A stretch of 34,710 bases of DNA, from positions 1 to 34,710 of the forward strand of contig CAJQPH010000040.1 in the NCBI GenBank assembly GCA_905480165.1. Reading direction: 5' to 3'. The notes beneath the pieces were generated by a model. It made no database searches, was not told the origin of the DNA, and was given only the letters and a program-made list of their open reading frames with translations. Of the stretch, positions 9,083 to 18,670 are shown piece by piece. Source of the stretch: an uncultured Flavobacteriales bacterium (GTDB taxonomy: Bacteria; Bacteroidota; Bacteroidia; Flavobacteriales_D; Crocinitomicaceae). Numbering within the stretch: the stretch's first letter is position 1; each line of letters starts with the position of its first letter. The translations under genes were made by a program, and so were the position numbers.

Positions 9083-10624
9083 TTACAATGGAATATTTCC
9101 ATGTTTTTTATTAGGTAATTTTTCTGTTTTATTTTCAAGCATTTTAAACCCAGAAACCAATCTAGATCTTGTTTCTTTTGGAAAGATGACCTCATCAATA
9201 ATCCCTCTTTCTGCTGCGCGATATGGGTTAGCAAACATTTCAGCATACTCCGCTTCTTTTTCCAACCACTTCTCTTCTCTGTTCTCTGCCGATGCAATTT
9301 CTTTTTTAAATATTATTTCTGCAGCACCTTTAGCCCCCATTACTGCGATTTCGGCGGTCGGCCAAGCAAAATTAAGGTCAGAACCAATACTTTTCGAATT
9401 CATCACATCAAAAGCACCACCATATGCCTTTCTTGTGATTACCGTAATTCTCGGGACGGTGGCCTCTGAAAAAGCGTACAATAGTTTTGCTCCATGTGTG
9501 ATTATTCCACGCCATTCCTGATCCGTACCTGGAAGAAATCCTGGAACATCTTCAAAAACCAATAGAGGTATATTAAAGGCGTCACAAAACCGAACGAAAC
9601 GGGCTCCTTTTCTAGATGAATCAATATCTAATACTCCGGCCAATGAAATTGGTTGATTTGCAATGACTCCAATTGTTCTCCCCTCAATTCTAGCGAAACC
9701 AACTACAATATTTGTAGCAAAATCTTTATGCACTTCTCTAAAAGATGAAGTATCAATTACACAAGAAATCACCTTTCTTATGTCATAAGGCATCGTCGCA
9801 TTCTCAGGAATAATAGTTTCTATTTTTTCAAGATTTGATTTGTCAAATTCAAAAACAGGAGGATGCGGTGCAAGCTCTTGACAATTTTGAGGGATGTAGG
9901 TGACAAAGTCTCGAACCATTTTTAAACACTCAACGTCATTCCCTCCAATAAAATGATTTACACCCGATTTTTCTGCATGTGCTTTTGCTCCTCCCAAATC
10001 CTCAGATGTGACCTCTTCATGCGTAACCGTCTTAACCACATTAGGACCTGTAACAAACATATATGAGGTTTCTTCAACCATGAAAATAAAATCAGTCAAT
10101 GCTGGAGAATAAACGGCTCCACCTGCACATGGCCCCATGATAACAGATAATTGCGGTATCACACCAGATGCCCGAGTATTTCGGTAAAATATATCTGCAT
10201 AACCTGCTAATGACACAACCCCTTCCTGAATTCTGGCTCCACCAGAATCATTTAATCCAATCAAAGGAGCTCCATTTTTTAAAGCCAAGTCCATGATTCG
10301 ACAAATTTTTCCCGCATGTGTTTCTGATAAAGAGCCACCAAGAACTGTGAAATCTTGAGAAAAAACGTAAATCAATCTCCCATGAATAGTACCATATCCA
10401 GTAACAACGCCATCTCCAGGTATTTTTTGTTTTTCGAGACCAAAAGCAGTTGATCGATGCTCTACTAAACCTCCGATTTCGTTAAAAGAATCTGAATCAA
10501 GTAATACATCGATTCTTTCTCTAGCACTGAGCTTTCCCTGAGCATGCTGTTTTTTGAGCCTTTCCTCTCCTCCACCTTCTTTTGCCTTAGCCCTTTTATT
10601 TAGTAATTGATCTTTATTGTCCAT
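9083..10624 (-). CDS. Acyl-CoA carboxylase carboxyltransferase subunit, propionyl-CoA type
   Basis: This 513-residue protein is typical in length for PccB/MmdA-type beta subunits and has two crotonase-fold halves. Oxyanion-hole glycines appear in SGGARIQEG (127-135) and [12 protein letters not shown] (164-175), with the second half marked by GFLPGTDQE (362-370) and YGGAFDVM (401-408). Asp406 sits where propionyl-CoA carboxylases carry the specificity aspartate (Asp422 of Streptomyces PccB), so propionyl-CoA is the favoured substrate; this is an inference. The enzyme needs a biotin carboxylase, which is not in this window, and a biotin carrier, for which the protein at 23482-23952 is a candidate. 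A sodium-pumping methylmalonyl-CoA decarboxylase is less likely, since none of its membrane subunits are here. First gene of a five-gene operon. Confidence 0.93.
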   Translation of the reverse strand: MDNKDQLLNKRAKAKEGGGEERLKKQHAQGKLSARERIDVLLDSDSFNEIGGLVEHRSTAFGLEKQKIPGDGVVTGYGTIHGRLIYVFSQDFTVLGGSLSETHAGKICRIMDLALKNGAPLIGLNDSGGARIQEGVVSLAGYADIFYRNTRASGVIPQLSVIMGPCAGGAVYSPALTDFIFMVEETSYMFVTGPNVVKTVTHEEVTSEDLGGAKAHAEKSGVNHFIGGNDVECLKMVRDFVTYIPQNCQELAPHPPVFEFDKSNLEKIETIIPENATMPYDIRKVISCVIDTSSFREVHKDFATNIVVGFARIEGRTIGVIANQPISLAGVLDIDSSRKGARFVRFCDAFNIPLLVFEDVPGFLPGTDQEWRGIITHGAKLLYAFSEATVPRITVITRKAYGGAFDVMNSKSIGSDLNFAWPTAEIAVMGAKGAAEIIFKKEIASAENREEKWLEKEAEYAEMFANPYRAAERGIIDEVIFPKETRSRLVSGFKMLENKTEKLPNKKHGNIPL

Positions 10625-10641
10625 AATGATTTGAAACAGAA

Positions 10642-10649
10642 CAAAAATA
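10642..10649 (-). promoter_or_regulatory. Bacteroidota -7 box for the carboxyltransferase operon
   Basis: On the minus strand the sequence reads TATTTTTG, a perfect TAnnTTTG, 17 bases before the ATG at 10624. No TTG lies at the usual -33 distance. Transcription would start about 10-13 bases before the start codon, without a ribosome binding site. Confidence 0.5.
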
Positions 10650-10686
10650 GGGAAAATTTCATCTAATTTGCCTTAAAAATGGAGCG

Positions 10687-11262
10687 TCACTTGATATTTC
10701 TAAATACAAGAAACGGTTGGGCCGTTAAAAAGATAAAAAAGGCCATAATCAAGAATATTTCAGGAATAGGAAAAAAGAGTACCAGTAAATAAATCAAAAC
10801 CCACATTAAGATTCTATATCGTTGGAGATCTTGATTATTTGAAAGAACCTGAGCTCTTATAGAGTAAGGGATTCCCATTTTGTTTTCATTTCGAATCTTC
10901 ATTACTTCATTTAATAAAAGGAGAGGTAAGAGCACCACCCCTTGTGCTATACCCATCTCCTCATAGGTCAAGAAATAAATAAAGGAATCGCCAATATTGG
11001 TATGAGGAAATGCACCAACTACAATACAATGTATCAGTATCACTTCAAGAAATGTAAAAAGGAAAGCTTTAAAAATGATTGCACGCCTGTTTTTTAATTC
11101 ATCAATAGGTTTTAGACGTCTTTTGATGAAAAGAGTTCTAAAAAGCAAATCAAATAGGAAGAATAACGAAATGAAATAGAATCCCCAATCCCAGAATAAA
11201 AAACCGATCAAAGGAAGAGCCACGTCTCCCAATAAAGCGCTAAAGATTTCTATTTTTTTCAC
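10687..11262 (-). CDS. Polytopic membrane protein of unknown function (191 aa)
   Basis: About six hydrophobic segments can be seen (roughly 8-24, 26-45, 62-84, 104-120, 150-165 and 167-187), separated by short basic loops, so this is an inner-membrane protein. The start is GTG, overlapping the TGA stop of the TPR lipoprotein gene by four bases (GTGA), which indicates translational coupling. No transport, enzymatic or metal-binding motif is recognisable. Its only clue to function is the TPR lipoprotein encoded immediately upstream. Confidence 0.75.
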   Translation of the reverse strand: MKKIEIFSALLGDVALPLIGFLFWDWGFYFISLFFLFDLLFRTLFIKRRLKPIDELKNRRAIIFKAFLFTFLEVILIHCIVVGAFPHTNIGDSFIYFLTYEEMGIAQGVVLLPLLLLNEVMKIRNENKMGIPYSIRAQVLSNNQDLQRYRILMWVLIYLLVLFFPIPEIFLIMAFFIFLTAQPFLVFRNIK

Positions 11263-12392
11263 AACTTCTTTTTCAATTCTTTGGCTCGACTTCTTGCCAT
11301 TTCTTGTTGCTCGTTGAATTGATTTAATGTCACCAATCCTCCCCTTTCTTCGGGCTTGATTGCCAGAGCCTGTGAATAGTTCTTTAAGGCATTGGTTATA
11401 TCTCCCTTATCTTGATAGGCAATGCCCATATTCACGTAAGCATCTAAATGGTGCTCATCTTTATCGACTACCTGCGAATAGTAATACAAGGCACTGTCTA
11501 ACTCGTAATATTTAAATTGTAAAATTTGACCCGTCTGACAATATGCTTCATAAAAAGTATCATCCTGTTCTATCATTTCCGCATAGATTCTCATGGCTTC
11601 ACGCTCTTTTCCGAATTCACCATAGGCATAAGCTAGTGCGTATTTATAATCCAAATTTTCTGGTTGAACTTGAACGGCAGAAAGGTAATGGTCCAAGCAT
11701 AAAGGATCATTTCTCTGATCAAATAATAGCCCTAAATGCATGTATGCCACATGGTACTCTGGATCAATCTGTGTAATGTAAGAATAGGTGTTTATCGTAC
11801 TGTCAAATAAAGCCTCAGCAAACTTTTTTGAATCGGCGTCATCCATCACTGCATAATACCTGATTTTAAAAATACTCCCCTTTAATCGATAAGCATCTAT
11901 ACATTTCGAGTCAATTTTTAAAGCTTTTTCTATCCAAATGTTTGCATTTTCAAAATCCTGAAGAAGCGCGTAGGTGTTTGCCAACCCGACGATAGCATCA
12001 AGGTTATTTGCGTTTTCTTTCACAAGTTTTAAAAAATGGCCTTGTGCAACAATCTTATCTTTTTCTGTGCTCGTCGGCCTGTTTATCAGTGACCTTGCAT
12101 AAAGTAATCTCGATTCAAAATTATTACTATCTAATCGAAAAGCACGAGCCGCATCTGAAAATGCATTTGAAAAATCATAATGATCCAATGCCAAATTCCC
12201 TCGCTCAATTAAAGCAGTAATATTATCAGCATTTTTAGAAATCGTGGCGTCTAAAATTTGCTTTGAAATCTCATATTCATCAGCCAAGCCAGTCTTTGCA
12301 ATAAATGTTTTATTGTCATTCTTTTCTTCCTCAACTGAACAAGCGTAAAGCAATAAAAAAAACATTAAAAAGAAAACAACTTTGTTATTCAT
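11259..12392 (-). CDS. TPR-repeat lipoprotein
   Basis: Starting at the ATG at 12392, the protein has 377 residues. The leader ends LLYAC (lipobox, Cys18), followed by an acidic EEE stretch. From about residue 50 to 350 the sequence is a chain of tetratricopeptide repeats, with typical W/L-G-Y-A-F-A-P spacing (for example DAYVNMGIAYQDKGD near the end). TPR lipoproteins serve as docking proteins, but the partner is not evident. A GTG two codons earlier is possible, but the ATG has the better context: a perfect TACTTTTG box ends five bases before it. Co-transcribed with the membrane protein downstream. Confidence 0.87.
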   Translation of the reverse strand: MNNKVVFFLMFFLLLYACSVEEEKNDNKTFIAKTGLADEYEISKQILDATISKNADNITALIERGNLALDHYDFSNAFSDAARAFRLDSNNFESRLLYARSLINRPTSTEKDKIVAQGHFLKLVKENANNLDAIVGLANTYALLQDFENANIWIEKALKIDSKCIDAYRLKGSIFKIRYYAVMDDADSKKFAEALFDSTINTYSYITQIDPEYHVAYMHLGLLFDQRNDPLCLDHYLSAVQVQPENLDYKYALAYAYGEFGKEREAMRIYAEMIEQDDTFYEAYCQTGQILQFKYYELDSALYYYSQVVDKDEHHLDAYVNMGIAYQDKGDITNALKNYSQALAIKPEERGGLVTLNQFNEQQEMARSRAKELKKKL

Positions 12393-12397
12393 CAGCA

Positions 12398-12405
12398 CAA
12401 AAGTA
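12398..12405 (-). promoter_or_regulatory. -7 box abutting the TPR lipoprotein start
   Basis: The minus strand reads TACTTTTG, then TGCTG, then ATG. This is a perfect TAnnTTTG with only five bases to the start codon. No TTG is found at the -33 distance. If used, the message would begin at or next to the AUG. Confidence 0.5.
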
Positions 12406-12411
12406 ATGGTT

Positions 12412-12441
12412 TTTGTGTTGCTTAATTAATTCTTAAATTTG
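12412..12441 (+). promoter_or_regulatory. Bacteroidota-type promoter, TTTG-N18-TAAATTTG
   Basis: A TTTG at 12412-12415 and a perfect TAAATTTG at 12434-12441 are 18 bases apart, within the normal spacing for the primary sigma factor of this phylum. It points at the small CxxC protein at 12465, leaving a leader of about 17 bases. It lies back to back with the promoter of the TPR lipoprotein gene. Confidence 0.65.
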
Positions 12442-12464
12442 TAATGTAATTTTTAACATCAATC

Positions 12465-12710
12465 ATGCGAAATAAAATCACACTGACACTTTGCTTTATT
12501 TTCATTTGGAGCTGTAATACATTCTCACAAGGATGCTCACAATGCAAGCTGTTATCTGAGCAGGGTAGTGATTTAGAGGAGTCCAGCTTTGGAAGTAATA
12601 TTAATATTGGAATATTATTTTTAATGGTAATGCCTTACTTGATTCTCATGTTTCTATTCAGAGAACAAATTAAGAGGGTTTTTATTAGAGTTTTCGCAAA
12701 GCGTAATTAA
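12465..12710 (+). CDS. Small exported membrane protein with a CxxC motif (81 aa)
   Basis: The N-terminus is a signal peptide ending near TFSQ (about residue 21), directly followed by Cys24-Ser-Gln-Cys27. After a short polar region comes a hydrophobic helix (about 48-65) and a basic tail (KRVFIRVFAKR). The expected topology is a periplasmic CxxC with the C-terminus in the cytoplasm. The CxxC could bind metal or heme or take part in thiol redox chemistry. One residue pair alone cannot decide between these. I recall similarly built small proteins with a QCxxCK start in other Bacteroidota, but no established function. It has its own good promoter. Its stop overlaps that of the convergent oxidoreductase gene. 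Confidence 0.8.
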   Translation: MRNKITLTLCFIFIWSCNTFSQGCSQCKLLSEQGSDLEESSFGSNINIGILFLMVMPYLILMFLFREQIKRVFIRVFAKRN

Positions 12711-13735
12711 ACCCATTTTACTGAAATTTTACCGGTAGAATTTCCGCTTTCGAGTAAATCATGTGCCTTATCAATTTCAGAAACGGAATAAACACCGCCA
12801 ACACATACTTTTAGTTTTTGACTCTTATAGAGCTCAATGATTTCTTTCAAGGCCTCATTCATTATCATTGGCTGATGATCGGCTATTTTCAACATATTGA
12901 CACCCAAAATACTTCGAGAGCTCATCATTAATCCTGCAGGTATAATCAATCCCATTTTTCTTAAAAAGTTCAGCCCTGATAGTAAGCCAAATTTACCACC
13001 TGAAAGAGCAGCTCCTCCAAAAATAAAAAGCCGACCCCCCGCACCAAGAAGCTTCCAATCTTTTTTAAATGTGGCTCCTCCCACAGCATTATAAGATATA
13101 TCAAGAGAATCGCCGTCAAGAATATTTCTTAGTTCTGTGTAATAGTCGTTTGCGCTGTAATTAATAACATGATCTGCTCCCAATTCCCTAACAATACTAA
13201 CCTTTTTTGCATTTCCAACTTTGGCTATTACGATTGCCCCTTTTCGCTTTGCAAGCTGGATTAATATGGTTCCTACTCCTCCCGCTGCTGCATGTACAAG
13301 AACTTTATCCCCTTTTCGAATAGGAGACAAGATGTCGGTCATATAATAAGCGGTTACAGCTTGTGTGCATAGGGCCAAGACTTCTTCACTTGGTAAATCT
13401 CCTATTTCAAATGCAGCATTAGCTTTTGTAACAACATGCTTCCCATAGGCTCCAAATCTACAAAACGCAAGGACTCTTTTTCCTAAAATGGATTGATCGA
13501 CTTCACTTCCAATATCTTCAACTATCCCTACGGATTCATACCCTATTACACATGGCATTGGTGGAGCGTCTTTATATAAACCATTTCGGGCCATGACATC
13601 AGCATAGTTTAGACCAAAGGCTTCATTTTTAATTAGAATCTCGTCAGGATTAAGGCTAGGCAGCTCAACTTCTTTGATTTCAAATGCCTCTTTAGACTTT
13701 CCTTTACTTTTTAAAACAACAGCTTGTGTGATCAT
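12707..13735 (-). CDS. Zinc-independent medium-chain oxidoreductase, VAT-1/quinone reductase-like
   Basis: This is a 342-residue member of the MDR superfamily. The N-terminal GroES-like catalytic domain contains FGLNYADVMARNGLY (40-54), typical of quinone oxidoreductases. The Rossmann NAD(P)H-binding loop AAAGGVGT lies at 149-156. The cysteines that bind structural and catalytic zinc in alcohol dehydrogenases are not seen in their usual positions. GVNMLKIADHQP near residue 283 resembles the VAT-1 branch. The likely reaction is NADPH-dependent reduction of quinones or enones, with substrate unknown. It begins one base after the stop of the barrel gene, so it is the third gene of the TPR/barrel operon. 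Confidence 0.88.
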   Translation of the reverse strand: MITQAVVLKSKGKSKEAFEIKEVELPSLNPDEILIKNEAFGLNYADVMARNGLYKDAPPMPCVIGYESVGIVEDIGSEVDQSILGKRVLAFCRFGAYGKHVVTKANAAFEIGDLPSEEVLALCTQAVTAYYMTDILSPIRKGDKVLVHAAAGGVGTILIQLAKRKGAIVIAKVGNAKKVSIVRELGADHVINYSANDYYTELRNILDGDSLDISYNAVGGATFKKDWKLLGAGGRLFIFGGAALSGGKFGLLSGLNFLRKMGLIIPAGLMMSSRSILGVNMLKIADHQPMIMNEALKEIIELYKSQKLKVCVGGVYSVSEIDKAHDLLESGNSTGKISVKWV

Positions 13736-13736
13736 G

Positions 13737-15467
13737 CTAGAATCTGAATGATACGCCTCCCATTACCTGTATGGGTTGAACAGGATAATTATACCAGGAA
13801 TAATATCTCTGAGAAAACATATTATTGAATTGCAAAAATGCTGTAATGCGTTTGTTGTATTTATACTCTACTCCAAAATTAAAATCAACAATAGGTCCTA
13901 AATTGATATAATACTGTCCATCTTCTTCTATTACATCATCTTCTGAATCATAAACGATGGCTTTCCTTCCGGTCTCTATTCTTCCATTCAAGTTTAAAAT
14001 GAATTTATCAAATAAATTATATGTCCCTCGTAGCTGAAATTCAAGTACCGGCAGATTTGGTGCAAAAGCATAATTCATTAACTCATAGCTATTATACCTG
14101 GCAAGACCATCAATTTTTAATTTCTCATCGAGCTGATAGAAAATCGACGCTTCAATACTTGTTTGATTTAAGCTATCATAAATCACTTCAAAAGTGTTGT
14201 TGTATACGCCTAACGTATCTATTCTAAAGAAAGCTTTATTTGTGATTTTTTTGAAGCTGGCATTTACATTAAATCCCATTCGCTTACTCAAGGTGCCTTT
14301 TACCCCTCCATATATGTCATAAGGATTGTTTTCATTTTGAAGCGAAACAGAGGTGTTCATGAATTGATTAATGGACGAAAGCCCTGTTAGAGTATTCTGC
14401 GTTAATCCACCACCTATTCCTGCAAAAGGAATGAAAATGTCGTTAAACAAAGAATATTTAATTTCTGCTTGGGGATAAATATAAAATTTGTTCTCTTCGG
14501 CAAGATCCAAAGCCAATGCAAAACCAACATCTACTTTGAATTTATTATCCATTAATTGAGTTAAAACGCCAGGCTTCAAATCTATTATGGTATTGGTCGT
14601 TAATCTACCTATGGAGGAGGGCAATAATATTTCGTCTTCTATTCCGAATTGATAATGGTTATATCGGGCTCCGAGTGTGGCATAAAATGTTTCGCTTCTA
14701 TACTTGTACCATCCCTTGGTTTTAAAATTCAAATTGTGCTCCTGCGCTTTCCATTCAGATAAAGAATCTTCGAAGGGCGACTTTGAAAATGAATATTTGT
14801 AATCCAGATCGACTTTATAATTCATGATTTCCATTTCTCCAAAATCAGAGGTGTAGTTAAATGATCCACCTAAACTCTGAATACGTTGACGAATTTGATC
14901 CTTTTCTATTGTATCATTTGGTATGCCATAATAATGAAAACCATTGTTTATATAATCTATTTGGCCACGCAAATTGTATCTATTGTTGACCACCTTACCA
15001 TAAATCGAGGCCATCGTTCTGTCATAGTTCGCAGGGGCATAATCAATACCATCTCGGTCTTTTATGCGTGCAAATGAACTTATATGATCAAGTGTTACCC
15101 CATAATGATATCCTTTTGAACGGGTAGAATTATACACGATCTGGCCCAAAGGCATAACTCCGGATCCCATGCCTACTTTAGCATAAAACGGATACAATTG
15201 TTTCAACTTATCACTGGTTTCTATCTCTGCTGCTTTTATCTGATCGAGATCAATCTTTGTGGGCTGCTGAAATACCAGTAGAGGATAAGACGGGACCGTA
15301 GATGGTTTGACAGAATCAATAATACCTGGTAAAGTTGTAATTCTAAAGGATGGCTCAACAACTCTACTGCCTATACCATCGATGGTCACATCGGGGGGCT
15401 GACTATAACCTATTATCGTTACAGACAGAAACCAAAATAACACGAGCCATGGTTGTTTAATCTTCAT
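13737..15467 (-). CDS. Outer-membrane beta-barrel protein paired with a large TPR protein
   Basis: The 576-residue protein has a signal peptide (cleavage near GYSQ, residue 23) and a proline-rich N-terminal stretch. From about residue 90 it shows alternating amphipathic strands, many Tyr and Asn residues, and a final strand ending VSFRF with C-terminal Phe. This is the signature of a Bacteroidota outer-membrane barrel. There is no TonB box or plug domain that I can see, so although such proteins are often annotated as TonB-dependent receptors, this looks like a barrel only. Its start overlaps the end of the 1024-residue TPR gene by eleven bases, which strongly suggests that the two act together. 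Confidence 0.8.
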   Translation of the reverse strand: MKIKQPWLVLFWFLSVTIIGYSQPPDVTIDGIGSRVVEPSFRITTLPGIIDSVKPSTVPSYPLLVFQQPTKIDLDQIKAAEIETSDKLKQLYPFYAKVGMGSGVMPLGQIVYNSTRSKGYHYGVTLDHISSFARIKDRDGIDYAPANYDRTMASIYGKVVNNRYNLRGQIDYINNGFHYYGIPNDTIEKDQIRQRIQSLGGSFNYTSDFGEMEIMNYKVDLDYKYSFSKSPFEDSLSEWKAQEHNLNFKTKGWYKYRSETFYATLGARYNHYQFGIEDEILLPSSIGRLTTNTIIDLKPGVLTQLMDNKFKVDVGFALALDLAEENKFYIYPQAEIKYSLFNDIFIPFAGIGGGLTQNTLTGLSSINQFMNTSVSLQNENNPYDIYGGVKGTLSKRMGFNVNASFKKITNKAFFRIDTLGVYNNTFEVIYDSLNQTSIEASIFYQLDEKLKIDGLARYNSYELMNYAFAPNLPVLEFQLRGTYNLFDKFILNLNGRIETGRKAIVYDSEDDVIEEDGQYYINLGPIVDFNFGVEYKYNKRITAFLQFNNMFSQRYYSWYNYPVQPIQVMGGVSFRF

Positions 15468-18400
15468 CTATTTCAATTTTTGTTTCATTGTCTTCCTCTG
15501 TGCTTTCTGAAGATGTATTTTTTAATGTTTCTATGCTTTCCATTAATTCCGTAGCCTCCTGAAGAATACCATCATCCGAAATTGGGTAATGTTCTATTAC
15601 CGCATTTAAATTTTGCTCTGCCTGAACCAAGTCTTCCTCTTGAACCAATATTTTTGATTTCAAAATCAGACCCTTGGCAATCCAAAAGTCATAGCTTGGC
15701 TTCATCTTCAATAATTCTTGTATATCGAGATTAGAAGACTCTAAATCACCTTGTTCATAATGAATTTGAGCCAAGGTGAATTGTGCTTCAGAACCCATAA
15801 AGGTGGTATTGTTATTAACGAGCCAAGACAAAGGCTCCATGGCCTCGTTAAATGTTTTGAGATGATAGCATGACAGCCCTAACGCATAATTCGCTTCAGA
15901 TTTAATTGTTTCATTTAATGCCGGGTTTTCCATCACAAAGACAGCATAGTCTTTACTCATTTGATAGTTTTCTAAGAAAAATGAAGATCTCATAATTCCC
16001 AATCGGGAAATATTTATGGATGATGGTGTTGAGGCCAATTCCTCAAGTTTTTGATAATATGCTAATGCCTTTGAAAAATCCTTGGTTCCATAATAATAGC
16101 TCGATGTTTGAGACGCTGAGGCCTCTTTAAAACTTCCAGAATTGGCACTTAAAGCATTTTCAAAGTTTTTGATCGCATTTAAAGTATCTGAAAGCTGTAA
16201 ATATGAATCTGCTAGATAGTAATAACCATCTCCGATGTGTTTTCCGTTTTCACTGAAGTTCTCCACGTAAACATTAAATTTAAATACGGCTTCATTGTAA
16301 TTGGTGTCTAAGTATGCCTGTATGGCTGGTCCATAAAATAAATTCTCCTTTTCATCATCTGAGTAATCAATACAAGAGTATCTCTCAACCACATCCGCTG
16401 CTTTACTAGGCTTGTTTTGAGCCGTATAAATATCAAGTAAACCTTTAGCTGCAATTTCACAAATATCGGATTCAGATTCATGTTCCGATAGAATTTTTAA
16501 ATACGCCGTTTCGGATTTCACGTATTCCCATTTTTTGAAATACGAATTGGCAATTCCTACTTGAGCATCAATTACAAATGAAGAATTGGGATAGTCTGCA
16601 AGAAGACGTTCGTAATATTTTAAAGCTTTATCATTTTCTCCAATAGATGAGTAAGTTTTGGCCAATTCATAAGTAGCATTCATGCTATACTTTGAAAGAG
16701 GATAATCCAAAAGAATGGTGTTTAAATGTGCTAGTTTCTCATCTGTTTTTCCACTATATCCGCAGGTTTTAGCCATGTAGTAAAGTGCTTTGTCATTGAG
16801 CTCTGTGTCGTATGACAATGCTTTTTCATAAAACTCCAACGCAAGTGCATTCTCCTTTTCTATATAAAACTGATCTGCAACTCTAAATGATGCGTCTACC
16901 ATTTTGGTAAGGTTATCGGGGTTGGATTGAATATAGATTCTAAAATTTTCAGAAGCGCGAATAAACTCCTCTCTTTGCTTGTAGGCATATGCCATATTAT
17001 AGTAAGCATCGATTTTTTCAGGAATTGAGTTTGAAGCTGGCGATGAGATAAAATCTTTGTAAAAACTTATTGATTCACGATATTTCTTTAATCGATAGTA
17101 TGCATCTGCCATCCAATATTTTGACAGAGCGACAAGCTGAGGATCAATTTGGTGTTTTGATACTTCTGAAAATGCTTTGATACAAACGTTATACCTTCTT
17201 TTCAAAAAGAGCTCAACTCCATGATTGTAAGAAATGGTTTGGTAGACTCTTTTTAGACGTGCATCAAGGTTTGGTAACTTATTGAGTGATTCTATTGCCT
17301 TTTTATAATTGCTTGTGGATGAATAGACATTTATTAAGTATTGATAAACATCTTTCTTACGAGACGAATTTGGATACCTTTCCAAGTAGTTTTCAAAAGC
17401 CCTTACTGACTCATCATAGGGATTGATATCAATATCAAATGAGATTACCGCAAAATTATATAGGGCATCCTCTTGAATTTTTTCAATCGATGTCATCTCT
17501 GATGCACTCTCAAATGCACTTCTGGCAGGCAAGAGCTTTTCGCTAAACAAATAACTTTCGGCAATCTGATACATGGCAATTTGCCCCAAGCTATCATCAA
17601 ACCTTGCCACCTTGTCTAAATAATTAATGGCATTTTCGTAATCTTTAAGACTGAAATAAGAAAATCCTAATTCATAGGCATCATCTCTACTTATTTTTGA
17701 TTTTCTCGCATATTTAATTAAATAATCAGTGGCTTCCTTGTAGTTTCCTTTTTTGTAATGAGCATGACCAATGATATGATTGACATCCGCTTCGTGATTG
17801 ATTAGCTTACAAGCCAATACCTTAGGTGCATATGATATTACCGCATCCGCATTTCCTTGTTTGTGATATATCTGCACAACATAATAAGGCACTATTCCAC
17901 AGTAATTTGTGTTTTTTTCCAGATCTAAAAATTGCTCTAAAGCCAGTTGATACGATCCCCTTTCATAACACAGATGAGCGAAAAAATATTTACTAGGTGC
18001 CGCATATTGAGACTTCCCGTTGATGTTTTCTCTAAATACCTTAATGGCCAGTTCTTTTATGCCGTTTTGTAAAGCACAATATCCCATTTTAAAATGGAAT
18101 TCCTCCCTGTAACTAGAATCCAAATCGGCTGCCGAAATCTTTTCAAACCAAAGCTGTGCATCGTCATACGACTGATCATGAAAAAAGAATCTTCCAATCT
18201 TGAAACTGATCATTTTTCGATGAATGTTCTCTGGGTATAATCGATTATACTCCATAAGTAACGGAATGGCGTCGAAATTATAAAGTTCTAAAGCGGAAAC
18301 ACCTTCATAATAAAGCGCTTTTTGATAAAGTGGGTCATTCGGATTATTACAGCTATTAATGAAATCTCTATATTCTTTCTTTGCAGCACCATACTGCAAA

Positions 18401-18531
18401 TGAGAATAAAGCTCCTCTGCTTTAAAATAACCTTCATAAATACTATTGTACTTGTCTGTTCTTTGTGAAAACAAAAACATGGGGATAAACAGAAAGCCAA
18501 TAAACCAATACTTTAAAACAATTATGCGCAC
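15457..18531 (-). CDS. Large secreted TPR-repeat protein (1024 aa)
   Basis: A signal peptide (1-22, ending LFSQ) is followed by an almost continuous array of tetratricopeptide and Sel1/BamD-like helical hairpins to about residue 990. The tail is very acidic (SSESTEEDNETKIEIDED). The start is GTG at 18531; no ATG precedes the leader. A periplasmic scaffold role is likely. The immediately following outer-membrane barrel gene recalls two-part layouts in which a TPR domain sits under a barrel, as in exopolysaccharide exporters such as PgaA, but here on separate polypeptides. That comparison is inference. No enzymatic motif is visible. Confidence 0.85.
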   Translation of the reverse strand: MRIIVLKYWFIGFLFIPMFLFSQRTDKYNSIYEGYFKAEELYSHLQYGAAKKEYRDFINSCNNPNDPLYQKALYYEGVSALELYNFDAIPLLMEYNRLYPENIHRKMISFKIGRFFFHDQSYDDAQLWFEKISAADLDSSYREEFHFKMGYCALQNGIKELAIKVFRENINGKSQYAAPSKYFFAHLCYERGSYQLALEQFLDLEKNTNYCGIVPYYVVQIYHKQGNADAVISYAPKVLACKLINHEADVNHIIGHAHYKKGNYKEATDYLIKYARKSKISRDDAYELGFSYFSLKDYENAINYLDKVARFDDSLGQIAMYQIAESYLFSEKLLPARSAFESASEMTSIEKIQEDALYNFAVISFDIDINPYDESVRAFENYLERYPNSSRKKDVYQYLINVYSSTSNYKKAIESLNKLPNLDARLKRVYQTISYNHGVELFLKRRYNVCIKAFSEVSKHQIDPQLVALSKYWMADAYYRLKKYRESISFYKDFISSPASNSIPEKIDAYYNMAYAYKQREEFIRASENFRIYIQSNPDNLTKMVDASFRVADQFYIEKENALALEFYEKALSYDTELNDKALYYMAKTCGYSGKTDEKLAHLNTILLDYPLSKYSMNATYELAKTYSSIGENDKALKYYERLLADYPNSSFVIDAQVGIANSYFKKWEYVKSETAYLKILSEHESESDICEIAAKGLLDIYTAQNKPSKAADVVERYSCIDYSDDEKENLFYGPAIQAYLDTNYNEAVFKFNVYVENFSENGKHIGDGYYYLADSYLQLSDTLNAIKNFENALSANSGSFKEASASQTSSYYYGTKDFSKALAYYQKLEELASTPSSINISRLGIMRSSFFLENYQMSKDYAVFVMENPALNETIKSEANYALGLSCYHLKTFNEAMEPLSWLVNNNTTFMGSEAQFTLAQIHYEQGDLESSNLDIQELLKMKPSYDFWIAKGLILKSKILVQEEDLVQAEQNLNAVIEHYPISDDGILQEATELMESIETLKNTSSESTEEDNETKIEIDED

Positions 18532-18535
18532 TTGA

Positions 18536-18543
18536 CAAATTTA
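18536..18543 (-). promoter_or_regulatory. -7 box abutting the large TPR gene start
   Basis: The minus strand reads TAAATTTG, TCAA, GTG. This is a perfect TAnnTTTG only four bases before the GTG start. No -33 TTG lies at the proper distance. Confidence 0.5.
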
Positions 18544-18670
18544 AACGGTCAAACAAAAGATGCCATTTAAAGCTTCAAAAGTTTTAAACCTTATGATGTT
18601 AAGATAAAAACAGCCCACCCCTAATAATAGCCAAGATGATTCTGCAAATTTGTATAAATACATAATGATA

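Noticed and set aside
9186-9521. Open frame of 111 codons on the plus strand inside the carboxyltransferase gene
   Set aside because: It is antisense to a clearly conserved gene, its translation has no recognisable domain, and it has no promoter or leader of its own.
13737-15467. TonB-dependent receptor
   Set aside because: No plug domain, TonB box or carboxypeptidase-like domain is visible. Barrel features alone do not support the name.
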